Shown: piece by piece, positions 1 to 8,449 of the stretch
How positions within the stretch are numbered: the stretch's first letter is position 1
Layout: the number at the start of each line of letters is the position of its first letter
Origin: Microbacterium esteraromaticum
GTDB lineage: Bacteria; Actinomycetota; Actinomycetes; Actinomycetales; Microbacteriaceae
Reading direction: 5' to 3'
Length of the DNA stretch: 64,000 bases
Assembly: GCF_014084045.1 (NCBI RefSeq)
Contig: NZ_CP043732.1
Location: forward strand, 1,364,001 to 1,428,000
Notes under the pieces: generated by a model
Told to the model about the DNA's origin: nothing
The model's database searches: none
What the model saw: the letters and a program-made list of their open reading frames with translations, nothing else
Position numbers and translations under genes: made by a program

Positions 1-84
1 CCCGAACGATTACCGCTCCAACGACGTCAATCTGGGTCATCTGCTTCGTCTCCCCGGGCCGAGCGTAGCGATGGAGCGCCGGTG

Positions 85-456
85 ATGAGAGGAGTGGCGC
101 GCCGCTTCCGGCGTTACGATCACGCAATGGGGATGAACTCCGATACGTGCCAGCTCGTCGCTACAGTCTTGCCGTTGGTGATGGTCACGCTCGTTGTCGA
201 GCGGCGGTCAATGCGGATCAAGCTTAGACGTCGACTGTGGTTTAGGCGCGGGATGCTCTTCTTGTTTTCCTGCTCGTTCCTCGGGCTCGGGTTCACGATC
301 TGGGGCACCCAAGTCGGCGGCCTCGAAGGTTTCCCGGCGCTGGCGGCATGGATCCTCTCCGGCGCATCAACCGTGGGGCTAGCCCTACTGATTCTGATGT
401 CCATGGCGTCGACAGAAGTTGATGAGGACGAAGCAGTGCAGCTTGGGCTCCAGTGA
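85..456 (+). CDS. Small hypothetical membrane protein
   Basis: I do not recognise this protein. It is about 123 residues with three hydrophobic stretches (roughly residues 24-40, 55-75 and 88-106) separated by basic loops, so a small three-helix inner-membrane protein is likely. The chosen ATG has a GGAG eight bases upstream. A GTG lies one codon earlier, and an ATG at 127 has no Shine-Dalgarno sequence. It precedes restriction genes on the same strand, so it could be an accessory of a defence island, but nothing in it shows a function. Confidence 0.5.
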   Translation: MRGVARRFRRYDHAMGMNSDTCQLVATVLPLVMVTLVVERRSMRIKLRRRLWFRRGMLFLFSCSFLGLGFTIWGTQVGGLEGFPALAAWILSGASTVGLALLILMSMASTEVDEDEAVQLGLQ

Positions 457-577
457 GATGAACGTTGCGGTCAACGAGGCTGGTTGCGCACTCCCGCGTG
501 AGTCCCGCTATGGTCTGAATCAGGCTCTCTGAGGGGGGGAGCCGGTTTCACTCAGTCAACGAAGATGGGAGCGACTA

Positions 578-1663
578 GTGGAGTTTGCGGAGCGCCTTGA
601 ATCGCTGGCGGTGAAGGTCCGAAATCAAGCAACGGCAATCGGCACAGAGGAAGCGACGAAGAACGCGTTCGTGATGCCCTTCATCTCGACGATTCTTGGA
701 TACGACGTGTTCGATCCGCTTGAGGTGGTGCCTGAATTCACCGCTGACGTGGGCACCAAGAAGGGCGAGAAGATCGATTACGCCATCATGCGAGATGGCG
801 AGGTGCAGATTCTCATCGAGTGCAAGCCGTCGATGGGCTCCTTGAAAATCGAGCATGCCTCGCAGCTGTTCCGATACTTCTCGGTCACGAACGCGCGGAT
901 CGCGGTGCTCACGAACGGCGTCGTGTGGCACTTCTACACGGACCTCGATGCCCCCAAACCGAATGGATGCCAAGCCCTTCCTTGTGCTGGACCTACTTGA
1001 CATCGAGAAGCTGTCCTTGCTGAGCTTCTGAATCTCGGCGATCAGCGTCTCGTCACCGATGTACTTCAGTTCCTCGGCTGCACTGATGATCGAGTCAAGG
1101 TCGCATTGAAGCGAGAGATCGCTGCCCAGTTCCGAGAACCGACCGACGAGTGGATCAAGTTCTTCACCAGTCGGGTGTACGAGGGTGCGTTCACACAGCG
1201 CGTGCGTCAACAGTTCACTGGGCTTGTGGGTAAGGCCGCTCAGCAGTTCCTCACTGAGCGTGTGAACGACAGACTCAAGGCCGCACTCGGCGTCAGCGGA
1301 GCGAGCCATATCGCAGATGTCCCACCCGCCTCGAGCGCCGCGGTGGCCGAAGCAGATCTGGATCGCGACACGGAAATCGAGACAACACTTCAGGAACTTG
1401 AGGGCTACCAGATCGTGAAAGCGATCGCCTGTGGCGAGGTCAAGCCGCAGCGGGTAACGCAGCGTGATGCGAAGAGCTACTTTGCCGTTCTGCTAGACGA
1501 CAACAACCGCAAGCCAATCGCGCGGCTTCATTTCAACGGCAAGCAGAAGTACATCGGTTTGCTAGACGAAGAGAAGGCGGAAACCCGCCATCCGATCGTC
1601 GATCTCGACGAGATCTACCACCACGCGGAAGGTATTCGGGCAGCTGTGCGGCGCTACGCGTAA
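578..1663 (+). pseudogene. Type I restriction endonuclease R-like protein (HsdR_N_2/COG4748), disrupted
   Basis: The first 127 residues match the N-terminal nuclease domain of stand-alone HsdR_N_2 proteins. They include the TEEATKNAFVMPF stretch, the VPEFTADVGTKKGEKIDY segment and the PD-(D/E)xK-like core IDYAI..ILIECK. The reading frame is lost at an A run (956-958): removing one A continues it as APNRMDAKPFLVLDLLDI up to 1004. The next two family segments, which should read like ETLIAEIQKLSKDSF and LDSIISAAEELKYIG, are present but each is encoded on the opposite strand in place (1004-1052 and 1055-1101). From 1103 the frame resumes as ALKREIAAQF and runs to a normal C-terminus. The start is GTG behind GGGAG. 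As written the gene cannot make a full protein. McrBC follows on the other strand. Confidence 0.8.
1004..1101. other. Two adjacent in-place micro-inversions inside the restriction gene
   Basis: Reverse-complementing 1004-1052 alone restores LDIETLIAEIQKLSKDSF in the frame of the preceding codons. Reverse-complementing 1055-1101 alone restores LDSIISAAEELKYIG. In intact relatives, as I recall the family, these two segments follow each other in exactly this order between DLLD and ELK/ALK. A single 98-bp inversion would have swapped their order, so two separate events are needed. The first block is bounded by CGAGA (1004-1008) and TCTCG (1048-1052), the second by ACC and GGT. Boundaries are good to a few bases. 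Confidence 0.75.
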
Positions 1664-1746
1664 GCGACCTCGAGCGGCGAGATGGAGCGGTCGGGCGCGA
1701 GGGTACTCGGCCGAGCTGCTCGAACCAAAGGGGTCGCGCCGTGACG

Positions 1747-2940
1747 CTACGCGAGCGCCTCGCCGAGCCGCTGAACCGCCGCAATCAGCTCATCGGGCCC
1801 ACCGCTCAGGTCCACCGCATGTGCCACGACGGTGACCCCTGCCGAAGCGATCTCGTATCGCCGTGGCTCGACCTCACCAGACACGTAGAGAAGGTGGGCT
1901 TCAGGGACGCCTGCCGTTATCGCGTAGGCGAGCGCCTGATACACGTCGGCGTTGGGCGGTGAGCCGCTGGTGCCGCCCCACACCTTGTATTTCGTATCCG
2001 CGACGGTAACCACTCTTCCGCTGCGCGAGACCACGATGTCGGGCCGCATTCTCACGCGGCCGCCCGCGTCCAAACGCCAGTCGGACACCTGGAGGTCGAC
2101 GTCGTAGCCGGCGACGTGCAACTGCTCCTGAAAGACTCGGCCGACGAAGTCCTCGTAGACCTTCGCGACGTTCAGCAAGAAGGTCGCACCGGCGCTCACG
2201 CCTGACGCGTGAGCCCACGACATCGCTTCGAGCACCCAGCGGGCGAGCCTCAGCGCCGGTTGATAGTGCGAGTTCAGGCGCGACTCAGAAGGCAGGATGA
2301 CCGGCGCGCCTGGGCGCAGATCTGAGACCTCGGAGAACGGAATCAGCGATGTACCCAGCCGATCGACGATGTGCGCTGGCAATTGCTGCATGCGCATCAG
2401 CGCCCGCAGCGCGGCTTTCAGTATGCGGTTCTCAGCGACGTCTTCGGTGTAGTCGTCGTAGGTGAGCTCAACCGGTGCGGGTATGCCCGGTCGCTTCGTC
2501 AGCTGTCGGGCGATGTCCCACCGGCCGCGGATGACCGTGCCCGTCTCATCAACCGCCACATACCCCTTCAACAGTGTCCGTCTCGTTACCTCGCCTACCG
2601 CGCGGAGCAGGGCATCGGCCAGAGCAGTCGGAATGTCGTCGTCCGACTCGTACGTGTACGCGGAATCGCTCACCTGCGCCTGCACGCCGGAATAGGACGC
2701 CATGAAGATGAGGCTGCGCAACGGCGTCTTGGGGCGGACGAAAAGGCGCCGCTCGTCGATCGCCACGACCCCGACTCGCGTGACGTCAGCGATCCGCCAG
2801 ATTCCCGGCTCGGGCGTCGGGCTGACGCGGCAGAAGTCCGCGGCCTGCAGGCGGGATACCTGCGCTGCAGTCAGCGCGACAAGAGACTCGCCCTTCTCGG
2901 CGATCTCCTCGACACGCGATCTGACTGCGGGCAGGGTCAC
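1747..2940 (-). CDS. mcrC: McrC-family subunit of a McrBC-type restriction system
   Basis: McrC supplies the nuclease that cuts DNA when McrB, an NTP-driven motor, meets a modified site. The 397-residue protein has the family's conserved TEDVAENRILKAAL segment near residue 165. Near the C-terminus is a PD-(D/E)xK nuclease core, RMRPDIVV followed by VADTKYK (about residues 305-325). The start is a GTG whose last two bases overlap the McrB TGA stop, so the pair is translationally coupled. It converges on the broken HsdR-like gene, which marks the first 5 kb as a defence island. Family assignment is firm; the modification recognised cannot be read from the sequence. Confidence 0.88.
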   Translation of the reverse strand: MTLPAVRSRVEEIAEKGESLVALTAAQVSRLQAADFCRVSPTPEPGIWRIADVTRVGVVAIDERRLFVRPKTPLRSLIFMASYSGVQAQVSDSAYTYESDDDIPTALADALLRAVGEVTRRTLLKGYVAVDETGTVIRGRWDIARQLTKRPGIPAPVELTYDDYTEDVAENRILKAALRALMRMQQLPAHIVDRLGTSLIPFSEVSDLRPGAPVILPSESRLNSHYQPALRLARWVLEAMSWAHASGVSAGATFLLNVAKVYEDFVGRVFQEQLHVAGYDVDLQVSDWRLDAGGRVRMRPDIVVSRSGRVVTVADTKYKVWGGTSGSPPNADVYQALAYAITAGVPEAHLLYVSGEVEPRRYEIASAGVTVVAHAVDLSGGPDELIAAVQRLGEALA

Positions 2941-5075
2941 GATTCGCTCGACACCCCCGCCTTATCGGCGAGCGCCGTGAACAGGGCATCCAATCCGTAC
3001 CTGACATGCACATCGACGCCCGTGCCTACGTGCCGCTCTTCTAGAAGCGGAAGGATGCTCTCTTCCCAGACAGCGCGCAGGTCATCTTCACTGAAGTCGC
3101 CGGGACGAAGCAGGTGGCTCGGTCCGATGCGGTCCTCGCGATCTCGAATGCTCGAGTTCAACAGGTCGAACAGATCCGCAACCGGCAGCGACTGAGGATG
3201 CTCGGCGGCCCAGCGATCCAGGATGCCCTTCACCGGCGCGACATCCGGATGCAGCTCGAAGAACGAGAATCGGCGTCGCATGGCCGAGTCCAGCAGCGCG
3301 ATGGACCTGTCTGCGGTGTTCATCGTCCCGACGATCAGCACGTTCGGGGGCAATGTGAAGGACTTCGCACCATCGTCTCCCGAGCCCGCGTAGAGAACGT
3401 CGATGGGGTCGTTCCGGTATTCGAGCAGGTAGTACAGCTCGCCGAAGACCTTGCTCAGATTTGCACGGTTGATCTCATCGATCATGAGCACGTGGGGCAC
3501 ATCGGGGTTCTTCCGAGCCTCGTCCGCGATCTCTCGGAGCGGCCCGCGGGTTAGAGAGAACGAGAGCTGCCCGGCTGCGTCCGTCACCGGTCGATAGCCG
3601 GCGAAGAAGTCCTCATACGTGTAGGACGGGTGGAACTGGATGCGCTTGATCACGCTGCCTGGTTTTCCGAGTCGCTCGGCCAGCGCACGCGCGACGTAGG
3701 TCTTGCCGGTTCCGGGAGGGCCGTAGAGGATGACCTGGCCTCGGCGGTACAGCGCACTTGTCAGCTTGCGGAACCACGACACGTCCAAGTGAGTCGTAGC
3801 GGCGAGTCCTGCGAAATCGACATCGGCAGGGGTGAAACCGCGTGGGTCGAGCGCCTCTGTATCGAGCTCTGGCTGCTCGAGTGCCGGCGGGTCGTCGGGG
3901 TCGGGAGGGGCCGGCTTCTTCCATCGCTCTTCGAACGCGGCATCGTATAGATCGATCGGTTTTCCTTCTTTCACCTGCAAGGCGATCATGATCGCCCGCA
4001 GATCGGCATCCGCATCGTCCGAGAACTCCCCTCCGATCTCGCCGATGAAGGCCGAGCGGATCTGCTCGCGGTGCTCGGTCGAGACGACCGGACCGAAGAA
4101 GCCGGGGTGCACCAGATAGAGGAGCGCGTATCGCTGCGTGGGGAAGCGCTGATCCGTGCCCATGACGACGTCGCGCCAACGGCGCGGGTCGGCGAGCGCG
4201 CTCTGCTGCTCATCGTCGCTGAGTTCAGTCCACGCCAGCAGCACGTCGAGGACGACGGTAACGGCGCGATTGATGTGGGACTGCATGCCTACGCCGGGGT
4301 TGAAGGCGCCACCAGCGAAAGCCGTGTCGAAGACGCGCGGGATCTCGACGGGATGCTGCATGAGCTTCAAAGCGGAGTCGACCCGCTCGCGCTTCTTGGC
4401 GTGGCCCATGACGCGTGCGATGGGCAGCAACTGAAAGGCGAGCACCTCCGCCATGAGCAGCTTCTGGTCGTCGCTCGCGCCAGCGATCTGCAGTTCGAGG
4501 TTTGCGTTGAACCCCTTGCCATCGTGCTTCTCGGCCGCCGCCCAGAGAGTATGGAGGTCGCGAATATTGTGCGCCGTCCAGACTTCGCGTCCTGGAGCGA
4601 AGGCTGAGAGTCCCTTGCGCAGACACTCGTCGACGATGACCTCCGCTGCAGCTAGCAGTCGGCGTTGATTGTTGTCGTCACTCACCCAACGTTCCGGGAG
4701 GGCACGCTCGACTTCGTTCCGGCGCCGATCCCGTTCGATGACGCTGAGGCGTTGAGCCTCGAGGTGCAGCTCATTGCCGGAGTAGTCGCGGATGGCGGCG
4801 AGGCCTTTCGGGGTGATCGACCATTCTCCAGCGAGAGACGGGTTCTTCTGCAGCCAGCCGGCGGCCACAAGATCCGAGCTGGCGAAGCGCCAGTTCGTTT
4901 CTCCCCGCGGGAGGTTCCTTGTGTTGATCTCTGCCTCGTACGCGGTGAGCGGTACGCGAAGCCTCACTGCCTCCCAGAGGTCGGCGATCGACATGTACTC
5001 ACCGTTCGGGGCTCTTTCGGCGAGCACCTCCAGGGCGAATCGCGCGCGCTCGGAGGTCTTGAGTTCCTTGTCCAT
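2937..5075 (-). CDS. mcrB: McrB-like AAA+ ATPase/GTPase with N-terminal Mrr_N-type winged helix
   Basis: This is the motor and recognition subunit paired with McrC. Residues 1-110 look like the winged-helix domain found at the N-terminus of Mrr-type enzymes (NWRFASSDLVAAGWL). A long linker domain of unknown fold follows. The AAA+ module carries Walker A GPPGTGKT (about 451), Walker B LMIDEINRANLSKVFGEL (about 527) and the McrB signature GTMNTADRSIALLDSAMRRR. I chose the ATG at 5075 because AGGAG lies five bases before it; longer versions would run through the divergent promoter of the GntR gene. The N-terminal specificity domain differs from E. coli McrB, so the DNA mark sensed is probably different. 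Confidence 0.85.
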   Translation of the reverse strand: MDKELKTSERARFALEVLAERAPNGEYMSIADLWEAVRLRVPLTAYEAEINTRNLPRGETNWRFASSDLVAAGWLQKNPSLAGEWSITPKGLAAIRDYSGNELHLEAQRLSVIERDRRRNEVERALPERWVSDDNNQRRLLAAAEVIVDECLRKGLSAFAPGREVWTAHNIRDLHTLWAAAEKHDGKGFNANLELQIAGASDDQKLLMAEVLAFQLLPIARVMGHAKKRERVDSALKLMQHPVEIPRVFDTAFAGGAFNPGVGMQSHINRAVTVVLDVLLAWTELSDDEQQSALADPRRWRDVVMGTDQRFPTQRYALLYLVHPGFFGPVVSTEHREQIRSAFIGEIGGEFSDDADADLRAIMIALQVKEGKPIDLYDAAFEERWKKPAPPDPDDPPALEQPELDTEALDPRGFTPADVDFAGLAATTHLDVSWFRKLTSALYRRGQVILYGPPGTGKTYVARALAERLGKPGSVIKRIQFHPSYTYEDFFAGYRPVTDAAGQLSFSLTRGPLREIADEARKNPDVPHVLMIDEINRANLSKVFGELYYLLEYRNDPIDVLYAGSGDDGAKSFTLPPNVLIVGTMNTADRSIALLDSAMRRRFSFFELHPDVAPVKGILDRWAAEHPQSLPVADLFDLLNSSIRDREDRIGPSHLLRPGDFSEDDLRAVWEESILPLLEERHVGTGVDVHVRYGLDALFTALADKAGVSSES

Positions 5076-5141
5076 GCTGCTCCTATGCCTGGCTCGTTGC
5101 GAGTCTAGAAGAACGTGTCTCCGCACCTCGTCCACAGATTT

Positions 5142-5186
5142 AATATCGGATCCAATATTGACTATCCGATCTGAGGCGCCATAGTG
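5142..5186 (+). promoter_or_regulatory. Promoter and probable FCD-type GntR operator
   Basis: An 18-bp near-palindrome centred on GGATCC (AATATCGGATCCAATATT, 5142-5159, one mismatched base pair at symmetric positions) overlaps the -35 box TTGACT (5158-5163). A -10-like CATAGT follows at 5180-5185 with a 16-bp spacer. It lies 44 bp before the GntR gene, as expected for autoregulation. The same interval also carries the start of the divergent mcrB transcript. Confidence 0.6.
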
Positions 5187-5229
5187 TCTGAGCTGTGCCG
5201 TACTCAAGGCGCGGACGTGGAAGGGCATC

Positions 5230-5925
5230 GTGACCGAGAGCAACGCTGTCGCCGAAGGATCACCGCTGTCGCGTCGTCCCCAGACCACTCAGCAGTACGT
5301 GCTTGACGAGTTGCGTCGCGCCATCATCAGGCGCGAGCTGAAGCCCGGTGAGCCGATCCGACAGGATGCCCTCGCCGATCGGCTCGGCGTGAGCCGCGTC
5401 CCCCTTCGCGAGGCGCTCAAGATCCTCGAGGGTGAGGGGCAGGTGCTCTACCTGCCTCGGCGCGGATACCAGATCGTCGACCTCTCGATGGCTGATCTCG
5501 TCGAGGTGTACCACCTGCGAGCGATCCTGGAGACTGAGGCAATCCGGCTGGGTGTGCCCGCCCTCGGAGACGAAGATCTCGACGAACTCGAGCAGCTGCA
5601 AGACGAGATTGAGGCCGCTGGAGCGGTGGGGGATGTCATCACGATGTCGGCGGCGAATCGCCGGTTCCATTTCCTCGTCTTCGACCTCGCGGGCATGCCG
5701 CGGCTCAGCCGGATGATCCGCAACCTCTGGGAAACGACCGACGCCTACCGCTCCTTGTACTACGCGGACGTCGACAACCGCGCGCACGTGCGTGCCGAGC
5801 ATCGGGCCATCGTCGAAGCCGCGCGGGCGCGTGACGTGGAGCGCTTCATCGCGCTGCAAGATGAGCACCGCAGCACAACGGTGCGTGCGCTGAGCGTGAT
5901 CGTCGACCCGTCGTCCGAGGGGTGA
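5230..5925 (+). CDS. GntR-family regulator, FadR/FCD subfamily
   Basis: The 231-residue protein has an N-terminal winged helix (residues 15-80; DALADRLGVSRVPLREALKILEGEG is the recognition segment, shown here by its position near residue 45). The C-terminal all-helical FCD ligand domain spans about 90-220. The histidines and acidic residues of the metal site are visible around NRRFHFLVFD and RAEHRAIVEAA. FCD regulators usually repress operons for organic-acid breakdown and release DNA on binding the substrate or a CoA derivative. It starts with GTG behind GGAAGGG and is followed four bases later by the CoA-transferase, so it most likely controls that operon and itself. Confidence 0.85.
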   Translation: MTESNAVAEGSPLSRRPQTTQQYVLDELRRAIIRRELKPGEPIRQDALADRLGVSRVPLREALKILEGEGQVLYLPRRGYQIVDLSMADLVEVYHLRAILETEAIRLGVPALGDEDLDELEQLQDEIEAAGAVGDVITMSAANRRFHFLVFDLAGMPRLSRMIRNLWETTDAYRSLYYADVDNRAHVRAEHRAIVEAARARDVERFIALQDEHRSTTVRALSVIVDPSSEG

Positions 5926-5929
5926 TCCG

Positions 5930-7078
5930 ATGAGTCTTCCGCTCGAAGGAATCGTGGTCGCTGATTTCAGCCGAGTGCTCGCCGGGCCGCTGGCGGCGAC
6001 CCTGCTCGCCGATCTCGGGGCCACCGTGATCAAGGTCGAGCGGCGGGGCATGGGCGATGACACCCGGCAATGGGGCCCGCCGTGGACGCCCGCGGCCAGT
6101 TCGTACTTCGACAGCGCCAATCGCTCGAAGAAGAGCATCGAGCTCGACTTCGATGATCCAGAAGACCGGTCTGTCGCCTCTGAGCTGGCGGGTGTCGCCG
6201 ATGTGGTCATCGAGAACTTCCGGGTGGGACGCCTGGATCGCATCGGCCTGGGGTATGCGGACGTCAGCGCGCGGAACCCGAGAGTGGTCTACTGCTCGAT
6301 CAGCGGGTTCGGCTCCGGCGGTGGTGCGGATCTGCCCGGATACGACTTCATCGCCCAGGCCGTGGGCGGGCTGATGAGCATCACCGGCGAGCGTGACGGC
6401 GAGCCTCTCAAAGTGGGAGTCGCCGTCGTCGACGTGCTGACCAGCAAGGACGCGGTCATCGGGATCCAGGCGGCGCTGCTGGAGCGCGAGCGGTCTGGGC
6501 GAGGCCAGCATGTCGAGGTCAACCTGCTCTCAAGCCTGCTGGGCTCGCTCGTGAACCAGGCATCCGGATACCTCGCCAACGGCGACTCACCCGCCAGGCT
6601 CGGCAGCAGGCATCCGTCGATCGCCCCATACGAAACCCTGCGCTGCGGTGACGGCATCATCGCGATCGCTTGCGGCAACGACGTTCAATTCAGAAGGCTG
6701 ACGGAGGTGGTCGGACGCAGCGCGCTCGCCGCAGACGGTCGATTTGCCACCAATCCCGCACGAGTGCAGCACAGGGATGAGCTGGCAGCGGAACTGGAGT
6801 CGGCGCTCGCAGCAGCGTCGGTCTCGACGTGGACGCAAGCCCTCACTCGTGCGGGGGTGCCGGCGGGCAGGGTGAACGACATCGGCGCCGCCTTCGAGTA
6901 CGCACAGTGGCTCGGACTCGAACCGCTCATCGAGATGCCAGGCGACGCGCTCCCGCAGGTGCGGCATCCGATCCGATACTCCCGCACCAGCCCGGTGCAC
7001 CCCACGCCGCCCCCTCATCTCGGGGAGCACAACGACGAGATCCGCCGCTGGGTGGCGGAGAAAGCGAGCAGGCTATGA
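5930..7078 (+). CDS. CaiB/BaiF class III CoA-transferase, probably glutarate-CoA transferase
   Basis: Class III enzymes move CoA between carboxylic acids through an aspartyl-CoA intermediate. The 382-residue protein starts with the family pattern LEGIVVADFSRVLAGPLAATLL and carries GYDFIAQAVGGLMSITGE. An aspartate in VAVVDVLTSKDAVIG (Asp168) aligns with the catalytic Asp169 of formyl-CoA transferase. Its stop overlaps the start of a glutaryl-CoA-dehydrogenase-like gene, which points to glutarate as acceptor, like SUGCT in animals and the Pseudomonas glutarate route. The substrate is inferred from context; succinate, itaconate or mesaconate cannot be excluded. Confidence 0.8.
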   Translation: MSLPLEGIVVADFSRVLAGPLAATLLADLGATVIKVERRGMGDDTRQWGPPWTPAASSYFDSANRSKKSIELDFDDPEDRSVASELAGVADVVIENFRVGRLDRIGLGYADVSARNPRVVYCSISGFGSGGGADLPGYDFIAQAVGGLMSITGERDGEPLKVGVAVVDVLTSKDAVIGIQAALLERERSGRGQHVEVNLLSSLLGSLVNQASGYLANGDSPARLGSRHPSIAPYETLRCGDGIIAIACGNDVQFRRLTEVVGRSALAADGRFATNPARVQHRDELAAELESALAAASVSTWTQALTRAGVPAGRVNDIGAAFEYAQWLGLEPLIEMPGDALPQVRHPIRYSRTSPVHPTPPPHLGEHNDEIRRWVAEKASRL

Positions 7079-8264
7079 GCCCGACCACTGTCCGCCCTGT
7101 CGCCGAGGCGATCGACATCGCCGACACCGACTCCCTCCTCTCAGAAGACGAGCGAGAGGTCCGCGCGGTCGTTCGCTCGTTCTGCGAGCAGCGTCTCGAC
7201 CCGCATGTCGCTGAGTGGTTCGAGTCGGGGGATCTCCCCGGGGCCCGCGAGCTCGCGCGGGGGTTCGGTGAGCTGGGCCTGCTCGGCATGCATCTCGAGG
7301 GCTACGGATGCGCCGGCATGTCGGCGACCGCCTATGGTCTCGCCTGCCTCGAACTCGAGGCCTGCGACTCCGGCATCCGCTCCTTCGTCTCGGTTCAGGG
7401 GTCGCTGGCGATGTACGCGATCCATCGCTGGGGAGCGAGGCGCAGAAGCAGGAGTGGCTGCCGCGGATGGCGTCCGGCGAGATCATCGGATGCTTCGGCC
7501 TGACCGAACCAGATCGAGGCTCCGACCCCGGCTCGATGCTGACCCGCGCCAGGCACGACGGCGACGACTGGGTGCTTGACGGCCGCAAGATGTGGATCAC
7601 GAACGGCTCCATCGCCGACGTGGCGGTCGTCTGGGCGCAAACCGACGACGGCATCCGTGGCTTCGTCGTTCCGACCGAGACCGCGGGTTTCTCGGCGTCG
7701 CGCATTCCGCACAAGATGTCGCTACGTGCGTCTATCACCAGCGAGCTGGTGCTCGATGGCGTGAGACTGCCCTCGTCCGCCATGCTGCCACTCGCCCGGG
7801 GACTGTCCGGTCCGCTCTCGTGCCTGAACGAGGCGCGCTTCGGCATCCTCTTCGGGGCGCTCGGCGCTGCTCGCTCGTCGCTCGAAACAGCCGTGCGCTA
7901 CGCCCGTGAGCGCGAGCAGTTCGGTCGTCCGATCGGGGGCTTTCAGCTCACCCAGGACAAGCTGGCGTCGATGACGCTCGAGTACCAGAAGGGTCTACTG
8001 CTCGCACTCCATCTCGGACGCCTCAAGGATGACGGTCGTCTGCGACCCGCGCAGGTGAGCCTGGGCAAGCTCAACAGCGTCCGTGAAGCGCTGGAGATCT
8101 GCCGGACGGCTCGTACCATCCTCGGCGCCAACGGCATAAGTCTCGAGTACCCCGTGATCCGGCACATGAACAACCTCGAATCGGTGCTGACGTACGAGGG
8201 AACCAGCGAGATGCACACCCTCGTGCTTGGCCAGGAGCTGACGGGATTGGCTGCCTTCCGATGA
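7075..8264 (+). pseudogene. Glutaryl-CoA dehydrogenase-like acyl-CoA dehydrogenase, frameshifted
   Basis: The family oxidises and decarboxylates glutaryl-CoA to crotonyl-CoA using FAD. The N-terminal 120 residues (to SVQGSLAMYAIHRWG) and the rest, beginning SEAQKQEWLPRMASGEIIG, lie in different frames. They join if the G run at 7430-7433 had one more G. The C-terminal part has CFGLTEPDRGSDPGSM, the MWITN substrate loop, LGANGIS and RHMNNLESVLTYEGTSEMH with the catalytic glutamate of the glutaryl-CoA group. The ATG overlaps the CoA-transferase stop (ATGA). A one-base homopolymer error in the sequence is as likely as a real mutation; without it the gene would be a complete enzyme of about 396 residues. 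Confidence 0.82.
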
Positions 8265-8309
8265 CCCGGAGGGCGTGACGGGGCGGAGCTGCCGGCGGAG
8301 GGGTCACGA

Positions 8310-8359
8310 CGTCTCGTCTCGCTCCGCGGTTCCTGAGCGAGGAGCGCAGCGACGAGACG
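8310..8359. terminator. Imperfect inverted repeat after the acyl-CoA dehydrogenase
   Basis: CGTCTCGTCTCGCTCC (8310-8325) pairs imperfectly with GGAGCGCAGCGACGAGACG (8341-8359) around a short loop, 46 bases after the stop codon. There is no T tract, so it may slow or end transcription or protect the 3' end. The remainder of 8265-8449 holds nothing else I can name except an AAGGGG ribosome site for the next gene. Confidence 0.45.
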
Positions 8360-8449
8360 AAGGGCGCTCAACGACCGGATGCCCGAAGAACTAGGCTTGT
8401 CCTCAGGTCGAAGGCGACCGGGAAGCACCGCCGAAGGGGACGATCAGTC

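Noticed and set aside
5076..5288. N-terminal extension of McrB to position 5288
   Set aside because: The added 71 codons would overlap the divergent promoter and operator and lack a ribosome site, whereas the ATG at 5075 has AGGAG at good spacing.
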